Source of the DNA: Lichenicola cladoniae | GTDB lineage: Bacteria; Pseudomonadota; Alphaproteobacteria; Acetobacterales; Acetobacteraceae | Direction: 5' to 3' | DNA length: 64,000 bases | NCBI RefSeq assembly: GCF_013201075.1 | Contig: NZ_CP053710.1 | Location: 62,001 to 126,000 of the forward strand | Shown here: piece after piece, positions 25,866 to 35,639 of the stretch | Numbering within the stretch: the first letter of the stretch is position 1 | How the letters are laid out: each line of letters starts with the position of its first letter | Translations under genes and position numbers: made by a program | Notes under the pieces: model-generated | What the model was told of the DNA's origin: nothing | Seen by the model: the letters and a program-made list of their open reading frames with translations, nothing else | The model's database searches: none

Positions 25866-27473
25866 TCAGAATGGGGAAGGCCCTCCACGTCGCATCAGTG
25901 CGACCAATAGCAAGCAGAACCCGGCGCCGATCGTAGCGGCTAAAAAGCCGTCCCGATAAGCCAAAACATTGGCTTGGCTTGCAATGGCTGCCGCCAGGAG
26001 CTTGTAGGCCTGCATGCTTGAGAGTCCGGCGTCAGCGGCGTGCGTGCCAGTTGAGTTGGCATAAGATGCTAGCCTATCCATCGTGAAACCTGTGCCGCTG
26101 GTTACGTGTTGGCCGATTGTATTCGAATGGAACTGCTCACGCGTTCTGACAAATGTCTGCATAAAAGTCGTGCCGATCTCACCCCCGAACAAGCGGCTTA
26201 TCTGCAGCAGGCAACCTATAGAAAGTGCTTCTATCGGTAAGCTACCGCGCACCACAAGAATAGTGAGGGCAGTAAGCGCACAAGATTGCCCTATCGCCTG
26301 AAGGATTTGAGACGGCAGGAAGTCCTCCGTAGTCCACACTGATGTGATTTGAGCTGTCATCAAAGAGGCGATACCCACCAGAAGGATGCCAAATGCGAGC
26401 ACGTATCGCCCATCCATGCGGCGCAGCAACATCGCCAAGGGGACTACAATGACAAACTGCGGCAAGGCAATCCAAAGGAGAACCTGTCCAACTTGAAGTT
26501 CGCGAAAGTTCTGAACCGCCTGCAGATATGTCGGGATGATATAGGCCGTCGACAGGATGATAAAGCGGACCGCTACAAGTGCCAACATCATCAGGACTAA
26601 ATTTCCGTGTAACAACAGGCGCAGGTTCAGGAATGGTCTCGGCGCCGAGACCTCCCGCAATACGAACGCCGCAGCGAGCAAGCCGCCACCAACGAGCAGG
26701 CCAACCACCAGGCCGCTGGATGTCCAGTCCAGGCGATTACCCTGGTCGAGGCCGGCATATAACATGGCAAAACCTATACTGGCATAGCTGAGGCCAGCCC
26801 AGTCAAAGTCCCTCAAAAGTCTCAGATTTGTGGTCTCCCTGGGTACGCCATACCAGATCGCAGCGAACATAAGCGGCAGTGCCAAACAGTATTGCCAATA
26901 GATCCAATGCCACGACCAATGATCGGCATACCAACCTTCGAGCGAAGCTGCGACGTTCTGAGACAATTCCGAGTTCATCGCATAGGCGGCGACGCCGTAG
27001 ATCACGAGCTTGGCCGGGAGACTACGAATGACAAAACTAATGGTTAGAGGGATGAAGGTTCCCGAACCGAGACCAGCGATGGCAAGTAAGGCAAGAAATC
27101 CCGAAAAATTGGTAGCGAGAGGGGCGAGAAGGGACGCAAAGAAAAACATCACGATGCCGGTCAAGAGCACACGGCGAGCGCCGAATACCGCGCCAAGATA
27201 GGGCGATGCCACACCCACAAGCATTTGTCCGACCCCGAAGGTCGTGGTGATCCAAGCGCCATCGTCGAAGCCAGCGTGAAGGCCGCCTCTCAGGTCAGCC
27301 AATCCAAAGCTCGTCGTCCGTGAGCCCAGAGTTCCCATGACCGAACCGAGCAGCACGCCTACAATGCCAATGTACGGGCGCCAGCTACTTACGCGAAGCT
27401 GGGGAGGATGCGGCTGGGAAGATCCCTGCAACGCGACGCCGGTGGCGCTTACCGGACGATCAGGCCACGTCAT
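25866..27473 (-). CDS. DHA2-family MFS drug exporter (EmrB-like)
   Basis: 535 residues with about 14 predicted membrane helices. Family signatures include the loop-2/3 region (FGARRVLLTG), motif C-like GLGSGTFIPLTISFVI and the long hydrophilic stretch in the C-terminal half. The start overlaps the 3' end of the HlyD gene by 4 bp, so it is coupled to the fusion protein as in emrAB. Role: proton-driven export of drugs or toxic organics across the inner membrane, with the fusion protein bridging to an outer-membrane channel not present in this window. Confidence 0.92.
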   Translation of the reverse strand: MTWPDRPVSATGVALQGSSQPHPPQLRVSSWRPYIGIVGVLLGSVMGTLGSRTTSFGLADLRGGLHAGFDDGAWITTTFGVGQMLVGVASPYLGAVFGARRVLLTGIVMFFFASLLAPLATNFSGFLALLAIAGLGSGTFIPLTISFVIRSLPAKLVIYGVAAYAMNSELSQNVAASLEGWYADHWSWHWIYWQYCLALPLMFAAIWYGVPRETTNLRLLRDFDWAGLSYASIGFAMLYAGLDQGNRLDWTSSGLVVGLLVGGGLLAAAFVLREVSAPRPFLNLRLLLHGNLVLMMLALVAVRFIILSTAYIIPTYLQAVQNFRELQVGQVLLWIALPQFVIVVPLAMLLRRMDGRYVLAFGILLVGIASLMTAQITSVWTTEDFLPSQILQAIGQSCALTALTILVVRGSLPIEALSIGCLLQISRLFGGEIGTTFMQTFVRTREQFHSNTIGQHVTSGTGFTMDRLASYANSTGTHAADAGLSSMQAYKLLAAAIASQANVLAYRDGFLAATIGAGFCLLLVALMRRGGPSPF

Positions 27474-28675
27474 CGCTGATGTGCCCTGCCTAGCGGTGCG
27501 CCCGTGTTCGCGGCCCGCATGGCACCTTGTCGATCCGCTGTATCGATCTCAGCCTCGACGGACATGCCTGGGCGAACCAGTGTGCCGAGCGCCGGCACCG
27601 CATCAAGCACGATTTTCACAGGCATCCGCTGCACAACCTTGGTGAAATTGCCGGTGGCATTATCTGGTGCAAGGAGCGCAAATGTGCTGCCAGTCCCTGG
27701 CGACCAGGAGGCTACATGGCCTGTAAGCAGCAGATCTGGAAAGGCGTCGACCGTGATGTGCGCAGATTGGCCGGCCCGGATGTGCGTCATTTGGGTTTCT
27801 TTGTAATTTGCAATCACCCAGATCTTTGGAAGCGGCATGACCGTGACGATCTGGCTCCCCACGTTTATGAACTGGCCGGGACGCACCTGGCGCTGTCCGG
27901 CCATGCCGTCGACTGGTGAACGGATCTGCGTATAGCTGAGGTTGTTCTCTGCTAAAGTTACCTGCGCCTCCGCGGCGTCGCATTGAGCCGCGAGCTGTCT
28001 CTGCTGGATGTCTAGGCTGTCGAGGATTGCCTTCTGTTGATCGAGCAAAGCTACATTTGAAAGCATCTGTGCAGCAAAGCGCTTCTCATCTGCTTCCGCA
28101 CGCTCCACAACCTGAAGTGTTCCTGCAAGGCCACTGGTCAACAGGGACTTCTGGCGAACGGCTTCCAGGTGGGATCGAATGACGTCGGCGGAAGTCGCGA
28201 CGATTGCGGCGCCAGCTTGGCGAATCAGCGCGCGCTGGACCACCTTCTGGTTCGCGATGTTGGCCAGGATGGCCGCCGCGGCTTCCGCCGTAGCCTGGGC
28301 TTGAGCCAAGGCCGCGCGGTAATCCGAAGGCTCTATCTCAGCCAAGATCTGGCCTCGGCTGACCGTCGCAAAATCCTGAACCTCCACCTTGGCTAAGTAT
28401 CCGGCCACCTTGGCTGACAGGGGGGTGAGATCGCCAACCAGATAAGCATCGTCCGTACGCTGAAGGCGACTTGCGCCGGTCCAGCGATCCCAATTGTTGG
28501 CGATGAACCATGCGCCACCCGCCGCCGCGGCTATCAGGGCTATCCGGAGCAAAGCCCACAGCCACCCTTCGGCCGTAGGCGCGTTTGCGGTTGACGGAGG
28601 GGACTCCACGGGTGGCAAGCGCGCGGTATCATCTACAGGAATTAGCCCGCGTGGGAGCAGCTGCTGATCGCTCAT
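27470..28675 (-). CDS. HlyD/EmrA membrane-fusion protein
   Basis: 401 residues: a short cytoplasmic N-terminus, one membrane helix (WLWALLRIALIAAAAGGAWF), a first lipoyl half (YLAKVEVQDFATVSRGQILA), a long alpha-hairpin coiled coil (about residues 115-215), the second lipoyl half (TQIRSPVDGMAGQRQVRPGQ) and a beta-barrel. It is the periplasmic adaptor of the downstream MFS exporter, with which it overlaps by 4 bp. No outer-membrane TolC-type gene follows, so a chromosomal one must be recruited. Confidence 0.93.
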   Translation of the reverse strand: MSDQQLLPRGLIPVDDTARLPPVESPPSTANAPTAEGWLWALLRIALIAAAAGGAWFIANNWDRWTGASRLQRTDDAYLVGDLTPLSAKVAGYLAKVEVQDFATVSRGQILAEIEPSDYRAALAQAQATAEAAAAILANIANQKVVQRALIRQAGAAIVATSADVIRSHLEAVRQKSLLTSGLAGTLQVVERAEADEKRFAAQMLSNVALLDQQKAILDSLDIQQRQLAAQCDAAEAQVTLAENNLSYTQIRSPVDGMAGQRQVRPGQFINVGSQIVTVMPLPKIWVIANYKETQMTHIRAGQSAHITVDAFPDLLLTGHVASWSPGTGSTFALLAPDNATGNFTKVVQRMPVKIVLDAVPALGTLVRPGMSVEAEIDTADRQGAMRAANTGAPLGRAHQR

Positions 28676-28860
28676 CGTCGCGTCAAATCGGCAATGCGGT
28701 CTGCGAATGCCTCATGCCATGTGCCTTATGGCTGCAGCGGTATCTGGGCAGGGCCCCTTGATCAGCGCTACTGCCCACTGGTTGCCCACCGCGCTGGCCA
28801 CTCGGGCCTGACCGGAGTGGCTCCGCACATGTCCAAGAGTTGTGATCAGTGTCATGACCG

Positions 28861-29772
28861 CTATCTCTCATTTGGCGTAGCAGTCGGAAGACTGCCTAAA
28901 TCCGCCTCGGTGATGCCGGTCCGTGAGGTTGGCGAGAGGTGCTGGGGTGTATAGTCGCCCTCAATGCCTAACCAGGTATTCGAGATAAATGCCGGTTCGC
29001 GCTGATGGAGGGCATGACCGGCCTGCCCCCCGCCGAATTCGGGCTTCAACACCTGGACGTCGTTATAGTCTCCCCCGTTCTGCCACCGGAGTGGAACGGG
29101 ATCGGTATTGGCAATGGTCAGCAGACGATCAATATAGTGGACAGTCATATTTTCGATCGCTGCCGCCTTCGCGCACCCGACCTCGTAGAACACGGTCGGC
29201 GGCACGATTGTGAAGCCTGGGTAGAATAGGACACCATGCTGGATGGGCCAGAGCAGGTCGTCCATGGCACCATTGACCCCACGTGGACCGTAATGGGCCA
29301 TCCGACCACCGACTGTCATGGCGATCATCGCCCGTCGACCCGACATAACGCCTTCGCCAAAGCGCTTGCCCCATTGAGGACCGCCGTGTGGCCCGATCCC
29401 GTATGCGAAGCCGTACGCGTACACCCGGTCCACCCAGCCTTTTAAGATGGCGGGCATGCCATACCACCAGATCGGGAACTGTACGACAACGTTGTCAGCC
29501 CACAGGAGCTTACGTTGTTCCTCCATGACATCGGGAGATTGGGTGCCGGTCGCAAAGGCTTCTCCCGACCGCCGGCTGTAGTTGAGTGGACCATCTGTAT
29601 CCGCGCCCTCGGGGAAATCGTTCCTGTCGGCCACGGCTTTCCAACGCATCTCATAAAGGTCTGATACAATCACCTCATGCCCCGCCGCCAAGAGTGCCTC
29701 AACAGCCCTGGACTTTAGGTAGCCCGACAGCGAACTCGGTTCGGGATGGGCATAGATAATGAGATATTTCAT
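28861..29772 (-). CDS. NAD(P)H-dependent flavodoxin-fold oxidoreductase (NQO1/KefF-like)
   Basis: 303 residues from MKYLIIYAHPEPSSLSGYLK; the upstream extension was rejected because this N-terminus is the flavin-binding start of the family. VQFPIWWYGMPAILKGWVDR is the second FMN/quinone-site motif. These enzymes reduce quinones or other electrophiles by two electrons, avoiding semiquinones. The C-terminal 70 residues are longer than in short relatives. Same strand as the efflux pair and probably part of a detoxification set. Confidence 0.9.
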   Translation of the reverse strand: MKYLIIYAHPEPSSLSGYLKSRAVEALLAAGHEVIVSDLYEMRWKAVADRNDFPEGADTDGPLNYSRRSGEAFATGTQSPDVMEEQRKLLWADNVVVQFPIWWYGMPAILKGWVDRVYAYGFAYGIGPHGGPQWGKRFGEGVMSGRRAMIAMTVGGRMAHYGPRGVNGAMDDLLWPIQHGVLFYPGFTIVPPTVFYEVGCAKAAAIENMTVHYIDRLLTIANTDPVPLRWQNGGDYNDVQVLKPEFGGGQAGHALHQREPAFISNTWLGIEGDYTPQHLSPTSRTGITEADLGSLPTATPNER

Positions 29773-30358
29773 GAGATTGGGTCCATGCCGCTGCAGCGGG
29801 AACTTGGGTTGTAGGCGCAGGACCGGCAATCCTGGAGCTACGCAATATCCTCGCTTGTGATATCGACTGAAATCAAAAACGGATGGTTCTGATATAACCC
29901 CTATGGATAACAGAGGTCTGGCTGGATTTCATTAATACTCAAGGTTGAGCCTATTTTGGGAGTACACTCAACATTTCTATTCGACTGTCTTGTGGCTCTG
30001 CTCGTCACGATTGGTGTTACCGACCCCGTCACCGGTCAGGCGCCTTTCTTAAGATGGCCGAGAATCCTGAATCACCGGCAGCACTCCATACGCGGAGTGG
30101 AAGAATATGTGGATCTCGCATCCATTCCTCACGACGCAGTTCCGACCGTTTTGACGAAGGGAATTTACAGATTAGCGCCGTGAATCCATTCCTTCGTCGA
30201 ATCCTTAAAAAAGCAGCTAATTCAAAGTAGACCGATCCTACCCACGCTCGCAGTTAAGCATGCGTACGACCGTCAGTACGAGCGGACGCATGCTGTAGGT
30301 AAAGGGTAGGACAAGCACAGGAAGCCATAGCGCATCTCGCATTCGAGAGAGATTAATT
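29773..30358. other. Intergenic, possible LysR-gene 5' relic, otherwise empty
   Basis: At 29903 the plus strand reads ATGGATAACAGAGGTCTGGC, close to the start of the LysR gene at 25177 (MDNRR...), but stops after ten codons. This may be the stub of a divergent LysR gene. The 75-codon frame at 29956-30183 is of uncertain reality. The area just left of 30358 is AT-rich. Confidence 0.35.
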
Positions 30359-31738
30359 CTATCCAGCCGGAGCAGCCACCTTGACCAGCTTCTTATTTAC
30401 AAACTCATTGATTCCAAGGTCAGATAACTCGCGGCCAAAGCCTGAGTTTTTCACCCCTCCAAAGGGCAGTTCTGGAGCCGATGAACCCGTTTCGTTGATA
30501 CACACCATACCCGTCTCGATGAGGCTTGCCATCCGTTTCGCACGCCCGACGTTGGCGGAAATAATTGTTCCTCCAAGACCATATAATGAGTCGTTGGCAA
30601 ACCTAATCGCCTCACTCTCATCCTGAACGCGGAAAAGCATAGCTACCGGAGCGAAGAACTCCTGATAAAAGGCCGGGTTTTGCGGCGTAACGTCCGCTAA
30701 GAGAGTTGGCTCAAGGAAATAACCACTTCGGGGGATGCGCTTCCCGCCAATCAGGACCCGTGCACCCGCCGCTACAGCCTCATCAATCTGTTTGAGTGCT
30801 AGGCTAAGCGCAGCACCGCTGCACATTGGTGCCAAACTCGTCCCATCCTGACTGGGGTCACCCGGAATTAGCTTGGTGAACTCCTCCATAAAACGCTCAG
30901 TGAAACTGTCGGCAATCGACTCCTGGATTATAAACCGTTTCGCTGCATTACAGACCTGACCGGCATTCTCGATCCTTCCTTTCATGCCAAGTTTTACAGC
31001 AAGGTCAATGTCGGCATCGTCGAGTACGATGAAGGCATCACTTCCCCCCAACTCCATCGTGCTCTTTTTGAGAGCCTTTCCAGCCTCCGCGGCAACTGCC
31101 GAGCCAGCTCGTTCACTTCCAGTCAGTGCAACGCCTGCTACGCGCCGGTCCGCAATGGCGATAGCAGACTGTTCATTCGAGATGAAAACATTTGCATAAA
31201 CACCTGCGGGAGCCCCCGCGTCTAGGAACAACTTTTCAAATGCAAGGGCGCATTGTGGTACGTTCGGTGCATGCTTTACAACAAGAACGTTACCGGCCAT
31301 CAGATTGGGTCCAGCGACACGCGCGAGCTGATAGAAAGGAAAGTTCCAAGGCTCGATACAAAAAATCACCCCAATGGGAGCCGTCTCCACGTAGGCCTGG
31401 CCGGACTCAACCGGTATCACTTTCGAAGCAAGCATCGCTTCGGCGTTCGTTGCGTAATAGGACAGGATACGCACGCAAAGATCGACCTCACTTTCGGCCT
31501 CTCGACGAAGCTTACCCATCTCGAGTGTGGCTAAATGTGCAAAGTCCGTACGCCGTTCATCCAGCAACGTTGCGGCTCTGCCGAGAATGGTTGCCCGGTC
31601 TGCGTAGCTTCGAAAGCGCCAGTCGTCACGAAAGGTCCTGTAAGAAAGGCGAAGAATGGAGTCCATATCCTGGTCACTGTGGTCTTCGAACGTCTTTAAC
31701 ACTGCCTCTGTATATGGATTATGGGACTGATATGCCAT
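30359..31738 (-). CDS. NAD(P)-dependent aldehyde dehydrogenase (succinate-semialdehyde type)
   Basis: 459 residues from MAYQSHNPYTEAVL. The cofactor and active-site landmarks are complete: EPWNFPFYQ, ALTGSERAGSAVA (Rossmann), MELGGSDAFIVLDDADI with the general base Glu, and NAGQVCNAAKRF with the nucleophilic Cys. The NPY start and the Cys motif NAGQVCxAAKRF match Sad/YneI-type succinate-semialdehyde dehydrogenases. It oxidises an aldehyde to the acid, fitting the detoxification theme. Five upstream codons (MKERQ) give an alternative start. Confidence 0.92.
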   Translation of the reverse strand: MAYQSHNPYTEAVLKTFEDHSDQDMDSILRLSYRTFRDDWRFRSYADRATILGRAATLLDERRTDFAHLATLEMGKLRREAESEVDLCVRILSYYATNAEAMLASKVIPVESGQAYVETAPIGVIFCIEPWNFPFYQLARVAGPNLMAGNVLVVKHAPNVPQCALAFEKLFLDAGAPAGVYANVFISNEQSAIAIADRRVAGVALTGSERAGSAVAAEAGKALKKSTMELGGSDAFIVLDDADIDLAVKLGMKGRIENAGQVCNAAKRFIIQESIADSFTERFMEEFTKLIPGDPSQDGTSLAPMCSGAALSLALKQIDEAVAAGARVLIGGKRIPRSGYFLEPTLLADVTPQNPAFYQEFFAPVAMLFRVQDESEAIRFANDSLYGLGGTIISANVGRAKRMASLIETGMVCINETGSSAPELPFGGVKNSGFGRELSDLGINEFVNKKLVKVAAPAG

Positions 31739-32168
31739 TTGACGTTCCTTCAAAGACTGGGCGTGGCGCCTAGATCAGCTACGCTAGAGACGTAACTTCC
31801 AATTTCTATGACACTTGAGAGCCGATAAGACTGTTCTCCTACATGCCGGTTTGACCTTCAACGAGACATCCGTATGGTTGACAACTCGAAGTTTCTCGCA
31901 TGCGCCTGGCCTAAGGATTGGCTTATCGAATGGGGAAGCCGGTCGGTTTGATAACTCTGAGTCTCTTGGACCGGAATACGCTGCTTACTCGAACCTGGGC
32001 GAGAGTACCTCTGATCGGATAACGTCGAATGCGGGTCGGTGACTTGAAGCAGAGCCAAGGTATTCCATCGAGGCTCTTCCGTTACCGAGTGACTTGTCCA
32101 CGTAGATCCTAACGGCCCTGCCCAATCGAGTCTTGGGTTCCCGGCCAGCGGGCGGCTGGGCATGGAAA
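31739..32168. other. Intergenic, no gene seen
   Basis: No frame with convincing composition on either strand; the short plus-strand ORF at 31815-32042 lacks a ribosome-binding site and recognisable features. It probably contains the aldehyde dehydrogenase promoter near its left edge. Confidence 0.4.
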
Positions 32169-33641
32169 CTAGTCCTGACTGACCCGGAGGAATGTCCGCA
32201 GGCGAGAGAGAAACATTTCAGGATGATCCGATTTCAGATCCGGGTGCACCGCGGCGTCGTGTACCTGCGTCGCCATACCGTGCTGAGCCAACGCCTCTAG
32301 GGCATGAGACAGTTCTGGATTGCGTTTGATCGCGGCAGCGACGGCAGTTGTGTCGAGTCGATAGACCTTTAATGGCGTGAGTGCTTTTGCCGTCACAGCA
32401 TACGGTGAACCAGTGACGAGTGCGATCGCTCCTAAGGCTTCTCCCGGACTCATGCGATATACAACACGAGGCCCGCTCGGATCCTCGACGGTTATCTCAG
32501 CAGTTCCACACGCGATGATGAAGCAGACTTCCGGAAATCCTCCGAGTTGGATCAGTGTTGTTTCGGCAGGTAGCGTCACGGTGGTAAATCGGTCTGCAAG
32601 CATATCTCGCTGGTCGGTGTCAATCACTCCAAAGAGAGTTGACTGCTTTAATATCGCCTTTAGACTGGGGGGCTCAAGCACGGCCAACTTGGCAACACCA
32701 GCAACTGCCATGTTAATACCCGCATGTCGCAAATGACGATGAATTTGCATAAATAGTTCGGTTCGAGCGGCGCTCAATGCCGCACTGCTCAGGACGGCAA
32801 AGCTAACTTCGAACACGCTACCATCACCCTGCAAGGCAGCAAGTTGAACTGTCGGCGCGGCGAGTGGAAGCCGACATGCCAATGTCGCCGCCTCAAGTAC
32901 GGTGAGGCAATGCTCGGGTAACGCATTTGCATCTAATCGAAGTTCAATAGAGTCAGTCCGCGTGCCGGTTGGAAGACTTCGGTTTACAAGACGGGCTTTC
33001 GCGATAACGCTATTCGGGACCACTGCGATGTTGTTCTGGCTCGTGGCAATATGTGTCGAGCGCCACGTTACATGCGTAACATGACCCTCGATAGGGCCTT
33101 CAACCCATAACAAGTCCCCAGGACGATATGGACGTTCTAGGCCGACCGCGATGCCAGAAAACACGTCTGACAACGTGTTCTGTAAAGCCAGGCCCAGCAC
33201 GATCGCGATGACACCAGATGTCGCAAGGAGACCGCCTATGGGAACAGCAAAGGCGAAATCAACAATCGCCAGCAAGGTTGCGATGTATATGGCACCCGCG
33301 AGCAGATCCGATACGATCTGCGACTCTTGAGGCTTGTCCTCTAAAATAATGACGAGTCGTATGATTCCGATAGATCCGCGTGCTCCAAGCAACCACCAAG
33401 AGGTTTCAACTAACTGTCCCCACAGCCGCTCTCCGGAGTTTGTTGTGGCAAAATGCGGACGGAGAGGTGAGCCGACAACCTTTTGTATGAGCACTGTCAG
33501 CAAGATGAAGATCACTACGCGAGTAAGTGCATGAAACCACGCAGGCCAGTGCGGAGCAAACTTCGGCTTTATCAAGCCGACCGCGGCCAATAACGTAGCT
33601 AAAAACAGTAGCAGGATCGGATGTTGGGTTGGGGTCTCCAT
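32169..33641 (-). CDS. MscS-type channel fused to a cyclic-nucleotide-binding domain
   Basis: 490 residues. Four membrane helices lead to the pore-lining MscS helix (GGLLATSGVIAIVLGLALQN, then TLSDVFSGIAVGLERPY), the beta-domain (GDLLWVEGPIEGHVTHVTWR) and the C-terminal portion. From about residue 330 a cNMP-binding domain follows (FTTVTLPAETTLIQLGGFPE, GEALGAIALVTGSPYAVTAK). This is the bCNG-like layout, where cyclic nucleotides rather than tension may gate the channel. The phosphate-binding cassette GEALGAIALVTGSPYAVT lacks the Arg usually seen, so ligand binding is uncertain. Confidence 0.9.
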   Translation of the reverse strand: METPTQHPILLLFLATLLAAVGLIKPKFAPHWPAWFHALTRVVIFILLTVLIQKVVGSPLRPHFATTNSGERLWGQLVETSWWLLGARGSIGIIRLVIILEDKPQESQIVSDLLAGAIYIATLLAIVDFAFAVPIGGLLATSGVIAIVLGLALQNTLSDVFSGIAVGLERPYRPGDLLWVEGPIEGHVTHVTWRSTHIATSQNNIAVVPNSVIAKARLVNRSLPTGTRTDSIELRLDANALPEHCLTVLEAATLACRLPLAAPTVQLAALQGDGSVFEVSFAVLSSAALSAARTELFMQIHRHLRHAGINMAVAGVAKLAVLEPPSLKAILKQSTLFGVIDTDQRDMLADRFTTVTLPAETTLIQLGGFPEVCFIIACGTAEITVEDPSGPRVVYRMSPGEALGAIALVTGSPYAVTAKALTPLKVYRLDTTAVAAAIKRNPELSHALEALAQHGMATQVHDAAVHPDLKSDHPEMFLSRLRTFLRVSQD

Positions 33642-33838
33642 GATTAGGCGATTGATTTAGGCATTTTGAAGGCGATAGGCCTTATGTTGGGATTTCCACC
33701 GATCCTAATATAGTCCCTCGTCCATATCCAGCGGCGCATGACAACCGAATGGAGAGGTTCATGGGTCCTCATTAAGCATGGCGGATTCAAGTTCCGGAGC
33801 GAACACCCACGCCGGGCCAACGGGTGTAGGGTGGTGGG

Positions 33839-34774
33839 ATGGCAGGGCAACGACGTAAGCTAACGGTGTTTGATCGATCGATGATCGAGGTTCGCCTTTG
33901 TGATAGCTGGGGCGTGCGGGCGATTGCACGCGACTTGGATCGCTCTGCGGGCATGATTTCGGACGAGATCAATCGGCATGGCGGCGCGACCTCCTACCGG
34001 GCGCAGGCTGCGGCGACGCAGGCCGAGGCAGATCGTCGCCTGACTGGACGCAGGCCTGTTCTGGCGCATGATGGTGAGCTGTTCGGCCGTGTGGCGGGGC
34101 TTTTGCGTCTGGGTTGGTCCCCCGAGCAGATATCGGGCAGGCGTAAGCGGATGGAGGCGGGAACGGAGCAGCCACCTGGTCTGTCGGTATCGCACGAGGC
34201 AATCTACACGGCGATTTACGCCTTGCCGCGCGGTGAACTACGCCGTGAGCTGATCTCGTATTTGCGACAGGACAAGCCAATGCGCGGCCGCAAGCCAAAG
34301 GGCAGCGAACGCCGCGGCAAACTTTGCAACATGACCAACATCAAGGAACGACCTGAGGAAATCGAGGGCCGGCTGGTCCCGGGCCATTGGGAAGGCGATC
34401 TTATTCTGGGCACCGGCGGAGCGAGTGCCATCGGCACGTTGGTCGAGCGGACAAGCCGCTTTGTGGTGCTGGTGCACATGCCTACGCGCAAGTCCGATGT
34501 GGTGGCGAGCGCTTTCTCCGGCGCGCTGAATGCCATTCCCGCATCTTTGCGCAAGACGCTGACCTACGACCAAGGCAAGGAAATGGCACAGCACGAAAGC
34601 GTGGCGCTGAGCACTGGCATGAGGATCTTCTTCGCCGACCCTCACTCACCTTGGCAGCGTGGCTCCAACGAAAACACCAATGGTCTGCTGCGCCAGTATT
34701 TCCCGAAAGGCACGGCTCTGTCGGGCTTGGATCAGGACGATCTCGACATCGTTGCCGACAGCCTGAATAGCCGT
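33839..34774 (+). pseudogene. IS30 transposase, first 312 codons
   Basis: N-terminal helix-turn-helix (SWGVRAIARDLDRSAGMISD), then a DDE domain with GHWEGDLILGTGG (first Asp), TYDQGKEMAQHE (second Asp) and PHSPWQRGSNENTNGLLRQY (Glu). All catalytic residues lie in this piece. The frame is cut after NSR by the IS21 terminus; the remaining 36 codons are at 37271-37381. With the IS present the protein ends three codons later (SRC stop), so only the C-terminal tail is lost and residual activity cannot be excluded. Confidence 0.93.
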
Positions 34775-34859
34775 TGTTAATTTTCACTGAGAGCTGACCC
34801 GGCGTTTTCATTGAGAAGTGACCCGGCCAAGGGTATTTCTGTCGCACTGCTGGTGCGGG

Positions 34860-35639
34860 TCAAGCCGATGTTTTGGTTCTCCTGGTTTTGGGTTCGGTCG
34901 AACTGCTTCTGAACCTGAAGCTGTCGTTCCCGGTTTCCAGGATGTGGCAGTGGTGGGTGAGCCGGTCGAGCAGCGCGGTCGTCATCTTGGTATCGCCGAA
35001 CACCTGGCCCCACTCGCTAAAGCTCAGGTTGGTGGTAATGACGACGCTGGTCTGCTCGTAGAGCTTGCTGAGCAGGTGAAATAACAGCGCGCCGCCCGAC
35101 GAACTGAACGGCAGGTAGCCAAGTTCGTCCAGGATGACGAGGTCGAGACGGATCAGATGGTCGGCGAGGTGTCCGGCCTTGTTGGCGGCTTTCTCCTGTT
35201 CCAGCGTGTTGACCAGGTCCACGGTGGAAAAGAACCTGACCTTCTTGCGGCTTTGTTCGATGGCCTGGACGCCCAGTGCCGTGGCGAGGTGGCTCTTTCC
35301 GGTGCCGGGCCCGCCGATGAGCACGACGTTGTCGGCCCGGTCGGTGAACTCGCCTCGGTGCAGTTGCCTCACCGTGGCCTCGTTGACCTCGCTGGCGGCG
35401 AAGTCGAAGCTGGCCAGGTCCTTGTAGGCCGGAAACCGTGCTGCCTTGGTGTGATAGGCGATGGAGCGTACCTCGCGCTCGGCCATCTCGGCCTTAAGCA
35501 GCTGCGACATGGTGGGGACGGCCGCCTCGAACGCAGGGCCGCCTTGCTCGGCCAGTTCTCCCACCGCCTGAGCCATGCCGAACATCTTGAGCCCGCGCAG
35601 CATGACCACGAGGGCGGCGCTGGCGGGATCATGACGCAT
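34860..35639 (-). CDS. istB: IS21 helper ATPase IstB (copy 2)
   Basis: Mirror of 21176-21955, identical translation of 259 residues, with the same Walker A and B motifs. Intact. Confidence 0.95.
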   Translation of the reverse strand: MRHDPASAALVVMLRGLKMFGMAQAVGELAEQGGPAFEAAVPTMSQLLKAEMAEREVRSIAYHTKAARFPAYKDLASFDFAASEVNEATVRQLHRGEFTDRADNVVLIGGPGTGKSHLATALGVQAIEQSRKKVRFFSTVDLVNTLEQEKAANKAGHLADHLIRLDLVILDELGYLPFSSSGGALLFHLLSKLYEQTSVVITTNLSFSEWGQVFGDTKMTTALLDRLTHHCHILETGNDSFRFRSSSTEPKTRRTKTSA

